Below are positions 6,269-13,844 of a stretch of 33,851 bases of DNA, in pieces. Every line of letters starts with the position of its first letter. Positions within the stretch are counted from its first letter, which is position 1. Made by a program: the position numbers and the translations under genes. The stretch lies in NCBI RefSeq assembly GCF_001968985.1, contig NZ_MOEN01000016.1, forward strand, positions 1 through 33,851, written 5' to 3'. The notes beneath the pieces are model-generated. The model saw only the letters and a list, made by a program, of their open reading frames with translations, searched no databases and was not told where the DNA came from. Source of the DNA: Desulfurobacterium indicum. Its GTDB lineage: Bacteria > Aquificota > Aquificia > Desulfurobacteriales > Desulfurobacteriaceae.

Positions 6269-6288
6269 CGGGTGTTCTTAAAAATATC

Positions 6289-7707
6289 TTAAACATCATA
6301 GTAGAGGAGATATTCCATAGGTGTTGGTCTGAGTCTGATAGGATCAATCTCTTCTTTTCTCTTATATTCAATGTAATCTTCAAGGAACTTCTCTGTCATT
6401 ACGCCGCCCTTTGTGAGGAACTCATAATCCTTCTCAAGAGCATCAATTGCTTCGGCAAGAGAACCAGGAACTGTTGGAATATCTTTAAGTTCCTCTGGTG
6501 GAAGATCGTAAAGGTTTTTATCAACAGGTTCACCAGGATGAATCTTATTCTCGATTCCGTCAAGACCTGCCATGAGAAGTGCCGTAAATGCAAGGTAAGG
6601 AGCACCTGAGTTGTCAGGGAATCTAACTTCTATTCTCTTAGCCTTAGGATTTGTTACAACAGGAACCCTTATTGAAGCAGATCTATTCCTTGCTGAGTAG
6701 CAGAGGTTAACAGGAGCTTCAAATCCAGGAACAAGTCTTTTGTAAGAGTTCACCGTTGGGTTTGTAAACGCACAAACTGCCTTGGCGTGCTTGATGATAC
6801 CACCTATGAAGTAGAGAGCAGTTTCAGAAAGTCCAGCGTAGCTGTCACCGTCAAATAGGTTCTCACCGTCTTTCCAGATAGACATGTGTGTGTGCATACC
6901 TGTTCCGTTATCACCAAAGAGTGGTTTAGGCATAAATGTTGCAGTTTTTCCAAACATCTTAGCAACATTCTTAACGATATACTTAGCCCACATGATGTTA
7001 TCAGCAGCTGTTATAAGGTCACCAAATCTAAAGTCAATCTCACACTGACCACCTGTAGCAACTTCATGGTGTAAACACTCAACAACAAGTCCAACTTCTT
7101 CCATCTTAAGTGCCATCATCTTTCTTATATGATCAAGTGCATCTACAGGAGGAACAGGGAAATAACCGCCCTTAGGCTTAACTTTATGTCCGAGGTTGGG
7201 ACCCTCCTCTTCTCCTGTTCTCCACCATCCTTCTTCAGAATCAACGAAAGCAAAGCTGTAGTTCGTTCCTGCATCAAACCTTACATCATCAAATATGAAA
7301 AATTCAGGTTCCGGACCACAGTAAACGGTATCACCGATACCTGTAGACTTAAGATATTCAACGGCTTTCTTTGCTATATTCCTTGGATCCTTTTCGTAAG
7401 GCTCTTTTGTAACCGGATCAACGATGTCAGCGATAACTACAAGCGTTGGAACTTCTGAAAGAGGATCAACTACCGCTGAAGTTGGATCAAGTTTAAACAT
7501 CATGTCACTTGCATTGATTGGCTGCCATTGTCTAATAGAAGAACCATCAAAGAAAAGGCCCTGCTCGAAAGATTCTTCTGAAATTTCATGAGCCGGGAAT
7601 GTAACATGGTGCCATGTTCCGAACATGTCAGAGAATCTGAGGTCAACAAACTTAACCCCTTCCCTCTGAATAAGTTCCACAACTTCCTTAGCGTTACTTG
7701 GCTTCAT
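6289..7707 (-). CDS. glnA: Glutamine synthetase, type I
   Basis: A 472-residue GSI that condenses glutamate and ammonia using ATP. The N-terminal beta-grasp includes FFDGSSIRQW. The catalytic domain shows GPEPEFFIFD, NGTGMHTHMS, PTVNSYKRLVPGFEAP and RIEVRFPDNSGAPYLAF. Tyr400 in KNLYDLPPEE is at the adenylylation site, so this is the GSI-beta type that could be controlled by GlnE, which is not in the window. Its ATG is preceded by a GCAGGAGGTAG ribosome site. It follows glnB by 33 bases in the same direction, and the pair is read from a sigma54-like promoter upstream of glnB. This is standard nitrogen-limitation wiring. Confidence 0.97.
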   Translation of the reverse strand: MKPSNAKEVVELIQREGVKFVDLRFSDMFGTWHHVTFPAHEISEESFEQGLFFDGSSIRQWQPINASDMMFKLDPTSAVVDPLSEVPTLVVIADIVDPVTKEPYEKDPRNIAKKAVEYLKSTGIGDTVYCGPEPEFFIFDDVRFDAGTNYSFAFVDSEEGWWRTGEEEGPNLGHKVKPKGGYFPVPPVDALDHIRKMMALKMEEVGLVVECLHHEVATGGQCEIDFRFGDLITAADNIMWAKYIVKNVAKMFGKTATFMPKPLFGDNGTGMHTHMSIWKDGENLFDGDSYAGLSETALYFIGGIIKHAKAVCAFTNPTVNSYKRLVPGFEAPVNLCYSARNRSASIRVPVVTNPKAKRIEVRFPDNSGAPYLAFTALLMAGLDGIENKIHPGEPVDKNLYDLPPEELKDIPTVPGSLAEAIDALEKDYEFLTKGGVMTEKFLEDYIEYKRKEEIDPIRLRPTPMEYLLYYDV

Positions 7708-7740
7708 ATCTACCTCCTGCAGGATATTTCTATTTTTAAA

Positions 7741-8097
<357 letters not shown>

Positions 8098-8122
8098 TTA
8101 GAATTCACTTCGAATATTATTT

Positions 8123-8140
8123 AAACAAATTTCTTGCCAA
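8123..8140 (-). promoter_or_regulatory. Sigma54-like -24/-12 promoter of glnB-glnA
   Basis: The minus strand reads TTGGCAAGAAATTTGTTT. GG and GT are separated by ten bases, close to the TGGCAC-N5-TTGC consensus; GT replaces the usual GC at -12. The predicted start is about 30-35 bases before the glnB ATG. A sigma54 promoter on glnB-glnA matches the usual ammonium-limitation control. Confidence 0.6.
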
Positions 8141-8262
8141 ATTGGAAGGAACAAAAAAGATATTTTAAAAGTTTGAAATAAAAGAGGCTAAGAAGATTTT
8201 TTATTTGAAGGATGCACTTTTTTTGTGCAACGAGATTTTCTTATGACTAAATCGAGTGCAAT

Positions 8263-8357
8263 TGGCGGAGGCAGATAGGAATCGAACCTACCGTCCCGCT
8301 CTACGCGAGACCACCGGATTTGAAGTCCGGGGGAGACACCAGCCTCCATCTGCCTCC
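8263..8357 (-). tRNA. selC: tRNA-Sec (anticodon UCA), selenocysteine
   Basis: The 95-base minus-strand RNA has an eight-base acceptor stem GGAGGCAG/CTGCCTCC. Its six-base D stem GGAGGC/GTCTCC is closed by a four-base TGGT loop. The anticodon stem CCGGA/TCCGG has loop CTTCAAA, giving anticodon TCA. A long variable arm pairs GTCTCGC with GCGGGAC, and the T loop is TTCGATT. The encoded 3' end is GCCA. The long acceptor stem, six-base D stem and UCA anticodon are diagnostic of bacterial tRNA-Sec, so UGA is read as selenocysteine somewhere in this genome. No selA, selB, selD or obvious selenoprotein is in the window. Confidence 0.95.
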
Positions 8358-8455
8358 AAAAACGTTAAAAATAAATATAGCAACAAGCTTAAAAGTGTCC
8401 ACTTGAAGGAAGGTTTAAGCTATAATTAAAGAAGTCTCACAGGGGAGAGGAATCT

Positions 8456-9601
8456 TTGAAAAAGATAGAAAAAAGAATACCTTCTGAGTTTGGACAAGAT
8501 AGAATTCTCGAAATATTAATGAAGTTCAGGCCACCTCTCATTATTGCATTGATAACAATAATGATTTCAACCATTGGCTATATGTTCATATCCCATGTAA
8601 AACTTTTAAAAGCCTTTTATATGACAATTTTAACCGTCACGACCATAGGTTACGGTGAAATGTGGAATATGACAGCAAAGGGTAGATTATTTAACATACT
8701 TGTGATGACCTTCGGCGTCGGCAGTGTAATGGGCTATTCCATAGCTGTCCTGATAAATATTGTCACATCGGGAGAAGTAAAAAAATTAGTGAGGTTTAGA
8801 AAAATGGTGTCAGACATAAATAATCTTAAAAACCACTACCTGATATTCGGCTTAAATGACTATATCATTCACCTAACCAGAGAATTTAACAGAAAAAAAA
8901 TTCCATACGTCGTGATAAGTAATTCTGAAAAGATGGATGAATTTGCCAAAAAGAACAATATTAAATTCTATCTCAATCTTGACCCATCAAATGAAAATAG
9001 TATTTTACTTGCTAACATTGAAAAAGCGGTCGGAGCTATAATTGCAGAAACGGAAGATTACAAAAATTTGGCAATAACACTTACTGTAAAAAATGTAACC
9101 CAAAAGCTGAAGATAGAAAACTTTTTTATCTTCTCCATTATCAACAACGAACATTTCAAGGAAAAACTAAAGCTGGTCGGAGCCAATTACGTAGAAACAA
9201 TACCTGAAATAACATCAAGACGTATAGCTTCTCTGGCAGAAAAACCACCCATATTCGGTGAAAAATCATTTCTTGAAGAACTGCTGTTTGGAGAAGAAAC
9301 TTTCATAGATATTGAAGAACTACTCATCACTCCAGAATCACCAGTATGCGGAAAGACACTAAAAGAGTTAAACATTAAAAAGCAGTTCGGAGTAACGGTA
9401 ATAGCCATAAAAAAGGAGAACGGAAAAGTAATATACCTACCCGATGAAACAATAGTCTTAGAACCAAAAGATATATTAGCCGTAGTAGCCCCGAAAAAGA
9501 ACCTTAAAAAAGCGGTAAAGATATTTGTTAAAAGCGGTGTCTTTTCAAGGGGAATTTTATTAAAGAAAAAATTAAAGGAGAGAGAAAATGGATTGGAGTA
9601 A
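8456..9601 (+). CDS. MthK-like potassium channel with RCK (TrkA-N/TrkA-C) domains
   Basis: A 381-residue protein. Two membrane helices (about residues 28-48 and 78-102) flank a pore loop with the selectivity filter TVTTIGYGE. They are followed by a RCK/TrkA-N domain (about 120-250) and a TrkA-C domain (about 285-365, containing PVCGKTLKEL). This is the layout of ligand-gated K+ channels such as MthK. The Rossmann-like start reads YLIFGLNDYIIHLT, where the glycine motif of NAD-binding TrkA proteins is reduced, so gating by a dinucleotide is doubtful. The start is TTG at 8456 with GGGGAGAGG upstream, and a TATAAT at 8421-8426 is a likely -10. The last 14 bases overlap the next small membrane-protein gene, suggesting coupled translation. 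Confidence 0.9.
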   Translation: MKKIEKRIPSEFGQDRILEILMKFRPPLIIALITIMISTIGYMFISHVKLLKAFYMTILTVTTIGYGEMWNMTAKGRLFNILVMTFGVGSVMGYSIAVLINIVTSGEVKKLVRFRKMVSDINNLKNHYLIFGLNDYIIHLTREFNRKKIPYVVISNSEKMDEFAKKNNIKFYLNLDPSNENSILLANIEKAVGAIIAETEDYKNLAITLTVKNVTQKLKIENFFIFSIINNEHFKEKLKLVGANYVETIPEITSRRIASLAEKPPIFGEKSFLEELLFGEETFIDIEELLITPESPVCGKTLKELNIKKQFGVTVIAIKKENGKVIYLPDETIVLEPKDILAVVAPKKNLKKAVKIFVKSGVFSRGILLKKKLKERENGLE

Positions 9602-9935
9602 AGTGTGGACCTCTTTCTTTGTAATGATGTCACTTACAACAACGGTAGGCTTCATATACGATGGAGATCCCTATGCATTGATAGCATCGGTAACATTTAA
9701 CCTCATAGCCACCTTACTCAAACTTGGCAGTAAAAAAACTCTAAGTGCCGAACTTTTAGCAACCAGCTTAGCAGCCGATCTTCACCTAATACCTGCACTT
9801 ATATTCTATGAAATGGGAGCAAGAACAAGCCTTGTAGAAGCTATGGCATGGGGAGGATTGGTAGCTAACATATTTTCCGTGATACTGATAATAGTAGAAA
9901 CGGTTCTTGAAGCAAAAGATGAAACATGGATTTAA
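9588..9935 (+). CDS. Small conserved-looking membrane protein of unknown function
   Basis: A 115-residue protein with three to four hydrophobic segments (about 8-22, 28-45, 57-73 and 84-105). It has a short acidic tail ending KDETWI. It starts inside the end of the K+ channel gene (14-base overlap), with GGAGAG upstream of the ATG. That overlap makes a functional link, for example a channel accessory subunit, a reasonable inference. I recognise no catalytic motif. A hairpin follows at 9945-9963, so the channel and this protein probably form their own transcript. Confidence 0.75.
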   Translation: MDWSKVWTSFFVMMSLTTTVGFIYDGDPYALIASVTFNLIATLLKLGSKKTLSAELLATSLAADLHLIPALIFYEMGARTSLVEAMAWGGLVANIFSVILIIVETVLEAKDETWI

Positions 9936-9944
9936 ATGCTATTA

Positions 9945-9963
9945 AGCTAAATCAAATTTAGCT
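9945..9963. other. AT-rich hairpin after the K+ channel operon
   Basis: AGCTAAAT, loop CAA, ATTTAGCT: a perfect eight-base stem directly after the stop of the small membrane protein. It has no U-tract on the plus strand. It could be a weak terminator or an operator for the next gene, whose likely -10 TATAAT lies at 9982-9987. Confidence 0.4.
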
Positions 9964-10028
9964 CTACGAAGAAAAATAGAATATAATTAAAGCAAATAAG
10001 AGAGATATTTTCGTCTCGAGGGAACTAA

Positions 10029-11330
10029 ATGAGAACTGCTACCCAAACAGGATTTAACAAGAAACTCATTGGTATAATTGCTGTTATGATAGCTATATTT
10101 CCTATAGCAGCAACAGGAGCAACAAATAGTTCTAATGTTCCAATAGATGTATACCTGCAGAGAGTAGAAAAAGACATTTCAAAAGGTGTAAGTGGAACCA
10201 AACTACATTCAGAAATCAAATCTCTATTAAAAATAAAACAGAACTCTTCAGTTTTTTTTATACCAGAAATTAATTACATAACAGGCAGAAAGATCGAAAA
10301 CGTGCCGCCATCAGCAGTGCAAAAGATCAGGCAGAAAATTATAAACACCGACATTTTTATAAGTGCATCGACTGTAATCATCGTTATGCTTGGTGTGTTT
10401 ACTTTAATATACACCTCTGACAGATACTTCTCCTCTGAAACCAAAAGAAACCTATCCATATTAACAGGAATAATTCTAATAATATCAGCCTTAATCTTGC
10501 AGGGGCCACTGTTCTATTTGGTATTTGGTATTATGGCAGGATTGGGATTTAAATTTAAGGAAAAGATTCCCTTTGCTATTATAATGACCCTTTTTTTAAT
10601 AGCACACCTGACAGGTGTAATAGCAGAAAGAGGATATTTTCACTATATCAGCAACCAGAAAAATCTCTTATACACAAAACTTGAAAGAGACAATTACGCT
10701 CCGCCATTCTTAATAAAAGAAGAAAAAGGAGCCTATTTAAAGGTTGCCTCTTTAGCAAACAATCAGACCCTGCTTCATCCTGTTAAAGAATCTGAGTTAA
10801 CCAATCTTATAAAAACAATAAACAACAATAAACTTAAAGCTGTGTTATACAATAATCTTGGTTGCATAGCCTTCAACAAAGGAAAATTAAAGGAAGCAGC
10901 TACTCTTTTTGAAAAAGCTGAAAATCTCTATCCGATGATAAAAACATATTACAATCTTTTTATCACTTATTCTTCCCTGTTAGAGCCTCAAAAAGCAGAA
11001 GTTTACTCTAAAAAATTGGAAAAAACAAATTTCTCTTTCGACAGAACAGTACCAATCGTTGCAAATATAAACGATATAAAAATACCCAAACCAACTTTTA
11101 AAATTCCTGTGTATGAAACTTTAGGTCTCATCATCGGAATAGGCATCGCTATTATAATCACCAGAATCCAGAAACCTTCTTCTTTGATAAGTATTAACCC
11201 GTTCTTCAGTTATCTACCCGGATACAGACTCTACTACTCTAACAGATACAGCGCACTTCTTCTTTTTATCGGTACCTTAATACTTATAGAAATCTTTATA
11301 GGGAGCATGCTATGCTCAATGAACCTGTAA
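10029..11330 (+). CDS. Multi-pass membrane protein with a TPR-like segment, function unknown
   Basis: A 433-residue protein. The first 32 residues look like a signal peptide or anchor (Lys-rich start, hydrophobic core, A-T-G-A). About 75 exported residues follow, then three or four membrane helices (about 108-205). A soluble region with helix-turn-helix repeats resembling TPR (about 270-330, including AVLYNNLGCIAFNKGKLKEA) comes next, and the protein ends with two more membrane helices (about 360-380 and 405-425). The ATG has GAGGGA upstream. A likely -10 TATAAT lies at 9982-9987. It overlaps the next gene by 19 bases, so the two proteins probably act together at the membrane. I do not recognise the family. 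A role in assembling or tethering an envelope complex would fit TPR plus membrane helices, but that is inference. Confidence 0.7.
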   Translation: MRTATQTGFNKKLIGIIAVMIAIFPIAATGATNSSNVPIDVYLQRVEKDISKGVSGTKLHSEIKSLLKIKQNSSVFFIPEINYITGRKIENVPPSAVQKIRQKIINTDIFISASTVIIVMLGVFTLIYTSDRYFSSETKRNLSILTGIILIISALILQGPLFYLVFGIMAGLGFKFKEKIPFAIIMTLFLIAHLTGVIAERGYFHYISNQKNLLYTKLERDNYAPPFLIKEEKGAYLKVASLANNQTLLHPVKESELTNLIKTINNNKLKAVLYNNLGCIAFNKGKLKEAATLFEKAENLYPMIKTYYNLFITYSSLLEPQKAEVYSKKLEKTNFSFDRTVPIVANINDIKIPKPTFKIPVYETLGLIIGIGIAIIITRIQKPSSLISINPFFSYLPGYRLYYSNRYSALLLFIGTLILIEIFIGSMLCSMNL

Positions 11331-12139
11331 AAGGTAAAATTAATGACTTTGAACAGTTCCTAAAGCTACTTGAATTCTTAGGAGATGACGTTCTTTTCAA
11401 ATTAAAATGTGGTAATGATCACATTTTATTCTGCTCAGAACACGGAGAGTTCACAACTATCTCAAACGGCGCTCCAATTACAGCTCAAGATTTGAAAAAA
11501 AAATTATCAAAATGGGTAATTATGGAAAAGAAAGAGATAACTTTTACCATAATACCTGCCATTGATAAATGTCCTGACGGAGAAAAGATAAGCAAAAACG
11601 ATCTAATTAACATAATAGAATCCATAAAATATATCCGACAAATACCTGCCAGATTTAAAATAAAAATATTGAATGATGAAAAAGTACCCAGCATTTTAAA
11701 GAGATTTTCAAGACACCCTGTAGAAAGGGAGCTTATTTTAAACAGTTCCTCTTTTTCCCTTCTTGACCTATGTAAATGGGAAAAAGAAGGTGCCATAAAA
11801 TTAGAAAAAATCAATCTTATGGATCGTATTGCTCCATTATTCGCTGGAATAGCTTTTGTTTTTATAGCAGCAACCGCTGTTATATCATTTTTCCCATTTG
11901 GAAGAACAATAGTAACCTATGTAAAATTGCAGGAATTGGAAAATGAAATAAACTGTAAGAGGATTCTAAATTACAGAATCCCGGAAATTTTACCGGTCAA
12001 AGATGCCTTTTTAAACAGAATATATTATAAAAACGGAAAGTTGATAAGTCCTGGGCCCGATAGAAGAATAGGAACGAAAGACGATATCGTTCTAAAACTT
12101 CCCGATTTAAAAGGCAGTTCTCTCTTTGTTATACCATGA
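11312..12139 (+). CDS. Single-pass membrane protein with pseudopilin-like C-terminal motif, function unknown
   Basis: A 275-residue protein. The N-terminal 165 residues are soluble and mixed alpha/beta. One membrane helix (about 172-195) follows, then a short exported domain. The exported tail has YYKNGKLISPGPDRRIGTKD followed by D-I. The S-x-G-P-D-x-x-x-G-T-x-D-D pattern resembles the calcium-binding end of type II secretion major pseudopilins (GspG), although the rest is not pilin-like: there is no prepilin cleavage site. The start ATG at 11312 has GGGAG six bases before it and lies within the end of the preceding gene. aroK starts seven bases after its stop. The function is unknown. Confidence 0.7.
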   Translation: MLNEPVKGKINDFEQFLKLLEFLGDDVLFKLKCGNDHILFCSEHGEFTTISNGAPITAQDLKKKLSKWVIMEKKEITFTIIPAIDKCPDGEKISKNDLINIIESIKYIRQIPARFKIKILNDEKVPSILKRFSRHPVERELILNSSSFSLLDLCKWEKEGAIKLEKINLMDRIAPLFAGIAFVFIAATAVISFFPFGRTIVTYVKLQELENEINCKRILNYRIPEILPVKDAFLNRIYYKNGKLISPGPDRRIGTKDDIVLKLPDLKGSSLFVIP

Positions 12140-12146
12140 GGAAAGC

Positions 12147-12656
12147 ATGAAAATAACGCTTATCGGCTTTATGGGTTCGGGAAAAACAACAACCGGAAAA
12201 AAACTGGCAGAAAAGTTAAATGTACCCTTTGTTGATATAGATAAGGAGATCGAAAAAAACTTATCCCTTTCAATTCCGGAAATTTTTCAGAAATTCGGGG
12301 AAACTTTTTTCAGAAAAAAAGAGATAGAAACCTTTAAAACCATAACAACCCGCTTTAACGGTGTAATCATATCAAGCGGTGGAGGAATGCCTGCTTTTGG
12401 TAATAACATGGAAATTTTGAAAGAAAATTCTATAACTATCTATCTCAAGGCAGATTTTGAAACACTATGGAACAGAATAAAAAATGATCCGAACAGACCA
12501 CTCGTAAAACTGGGCAGGAATAACGTTAAAAAACTTTTTGAAAAACGAAAGCCCTTTTACGAAATGGCAGACATAATAATTGACACAACAGGCAAAACAC
12601 CGGCAGAAATTACTGAAGCCATTGAAAAAAAGCTAAAAAAGATTTACAAAAAGTAA
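12147..12656 (+). CDS. aroK: Shikimate kinase
   Basis: A 169-residue enzyme, the standard length, that phosphorylates shikimate in chorismate synthesis. The P-loop is GFMGSGKTTTGK. FVDIDKEIE carries the shikimate/Mg-binding Asp, FRKKE the substrate Arg, SSGGGMP the glycine loop and NRPLV the lid Arg. I start at ATG 12147 with GAGG upstream. The track-length extension to 12126 adds a tail (LYHEES) not expected for the family and overlaps the previous gene. Its last 24 bases overlap bioD on the other strand. Confidence 0.94.
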   Translation: MKITLIGFMGSGKTTTGKKLAEKLNVPFVDIDKEIEKNLSLSIPEIFQKFGETFFRKKEIETFKTITTRFNGVIISSGGGMPAFGNNMEILKENSITIYLKADFETLWNRIKNDPNRPLVKLGRNNVKKLFEKRKPFYEMADIIIDTTGKTPAEITEAIEKKLKKIYKK

Positions 12657-13250
12657 AAAGTCTGATGAAAATGAAAACTCATAAACAGGCACATCAAGCA
12701 GATACGAAAGTGTTTCAAAATTTGTTTCTGAACTTTTATCCTGTGCTTCATAGTTATTAAGAAAAACACCTCTAATAGGTATATTGTTATACTTGCATAC
12801 CTCTACAGTTAAAAGCGTATGATTTATAACTCCAAGTTTATTCAAAGCTACAATCAAAACTTCATCGGCAACTTCTCTGGCCAAATCAAGAAATGTATAA
12901 CTTCCTGAAATAGGAACCATTATACCACCAGCACCTTCTGCCACTAAAATTTCACAATTCTTAGAAATGCTTAAAATCTTTGATTTAAGATAGTCTATAT
13001 CTATCTCTTTTCTCTCCAGTCGCTCTGCAACTGAAGGAGCAACAGGAGTTCTGAAAGAGTAAATCGGCGGAATCTCCTCCCCGCATACTTCAGAAATTCT
13101 TTTAGCATCTTCACACAAAGGATCACATCCGGTTTCAACTATTTTCAATCCGGAAACTTCCCTGCCTGCATCTAAAAGAACCTTGAGAAGATTAACAGTA
13201 AAAAAAGTCTTACCAACTCCAGTATCTGTTCCAGTAACAAGAACTATCAT
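12633..13250 (-). CDS. bioD: ATP-dependent dethiobiotin synthetase
   Basis: A 205-residue enzyme that closes the ureido ring of dethiobiotin from DAPA, CO2 and ATP. The P-loop is VTGTDTGVGKTFF. The substrate lysine segment is GLKIVETGCDP, and VAEGAGGIMVPI and LNKLGVINHTLL are the later conserved blocks. The C-terminal tail FSFSSDFLLFVNLF is read through the end of aroK on the opposite strand (24-base overlap), so its last residues are constrained by both genes. The ATG overlaps the stop of the preceding small gene (ATGA), which ties bioD to the end of the flagellar operon. No other bio gene is in the window. Confidence 0.92.
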   Translation of the reverse strand: MIVLVTGTDTGVGKTFFTVNLLKVLLDAGREVSGLKIVETGCDPLCEDAKRISEVCGEEIPPIYSFRTPVAPSVAERLERKEIDIDYLKSKILSISKNCEILVAEGAGGIMVPISGSYTFLDLAREVADEVLIVALNKLGVINHTLLTVEVCKYNNIPIRGVFLNNYEAQDKSSETNFETLSYLLDVPVYEFSFSSDFLLFVNLF

Positions 13251-13501
13251 TGAAAGAACTTCCTTGCTTTTACTTTTTTTGAAATAGTCTCTGCGATTTT
13301 AATCTCTTTGTCTTTAGCTCTTTTAATAAGATCAGAAACAGCATCTAACAGTTTTTTCTTTTCATCTTCAGATAATGATAAAAAGTCGCACTCAACAAGC
13401 TCCTTCGCGAGTTCCGCTGCCCGCTTAAAATCATCATTTTCAACAGCCAATGCTATCTCAGATATTATCCTCTTTATAGTCTTGATTCTAACTCCTCCCA
13501 T
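13247..13501 (-). CDS. Small helical protein in the flagellar operon, unknown (possible chaperone)
   Basis: An 84-residue, Lys/Glu-rich protein predicted to be almost entirely helical, with segments such as DDFKRAAELAKELVE and LLDAVSDLIKRAKDKE. It begins inside the end of fliS (28-base overlap) and ends overlapping the bioD start by four bases. The place right after fliD-fliS is where FliT-type export chaperones are often found, and size and helicity would fit. However, no diagnostic motif is visible, so the function is open. Confidence 0.7.
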   Translation of the reverse strand: MGGVRIKTIKRIISEIALAVENDDFKRAAELAKELVECDFLSLSEDEKKKLLDAVSDLIKRAKDKEIKIAETISKKVKARKFFQ

Positions 13502-13833
13502 GCACTTTTTAAGTCGGACATTATTTCTATTAATCTCTTAAGTAGCTCTACATCATCAGTGGCATTCACTTTCAAAAGAGCTTCCTCTATAAAATCATAA
13601 AGAGAGCGTAAATTCTTTGCTATTTCCCCACCTTTTTCCATATCAAGAGAAGCATTCAAAACCCTCACTATATCATGCGCTCTCAATATATTATTTATTT
13701 TAGTTTTAACATCATTTTCCTGTACTGCTTTAGCAGCAATCTCCATACATAGTATAGCCTTTTCGTAAAGCATAACCAACTGCCTTATGGGAGAAGCCGT
13801 TTCTACATCCATCTTCAAATACGGATTAACCAT
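13474..13833 (-). CDS. fliS: Flagellin export chaperone FliS
   Basis: A 119-residue four-helix protein that holds newly made flagellin unfolded for export. The N-terminal YLKMDVETASPIRQLVMLYE, with its V-E-T-A-S-P-x-x-L-V-x-M-L-Y core, is diagnostic. The length is typical. It follows fliD by 11 bases. Its C-terminal end is shared with the next small gene in another frame. The neighbours flagellin, flaG and fliD support the call. Confidence 0.95.
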   Translation of the reverse strand: MVNPYLKMDVETASPIRQLVMLYEKAILCMEIAAKAVQENDVKTKINNILRAHDIVRVLNASLDMEKGGEIAKNLRSLYDFIEEALLKVNATDDVELLKRLIEIMSDLKSAWEELESRL

Positions 13834-13844
13834 TCACCACCTCT

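Noticed and set aside
8213-8229. TGCAC-T7-GTGCA as a terminator after selC
   Set aside because: The stem is only five bases, lies 34 bases past the tRNA and has no U-tract on the relevant strand.
8403-8426. TTGAAG...TATAAT as a full promoter for the K+ channel gene
   Set aside because: The spacer is only 12 bases. The TATAAT alone is kept as a likely -10.
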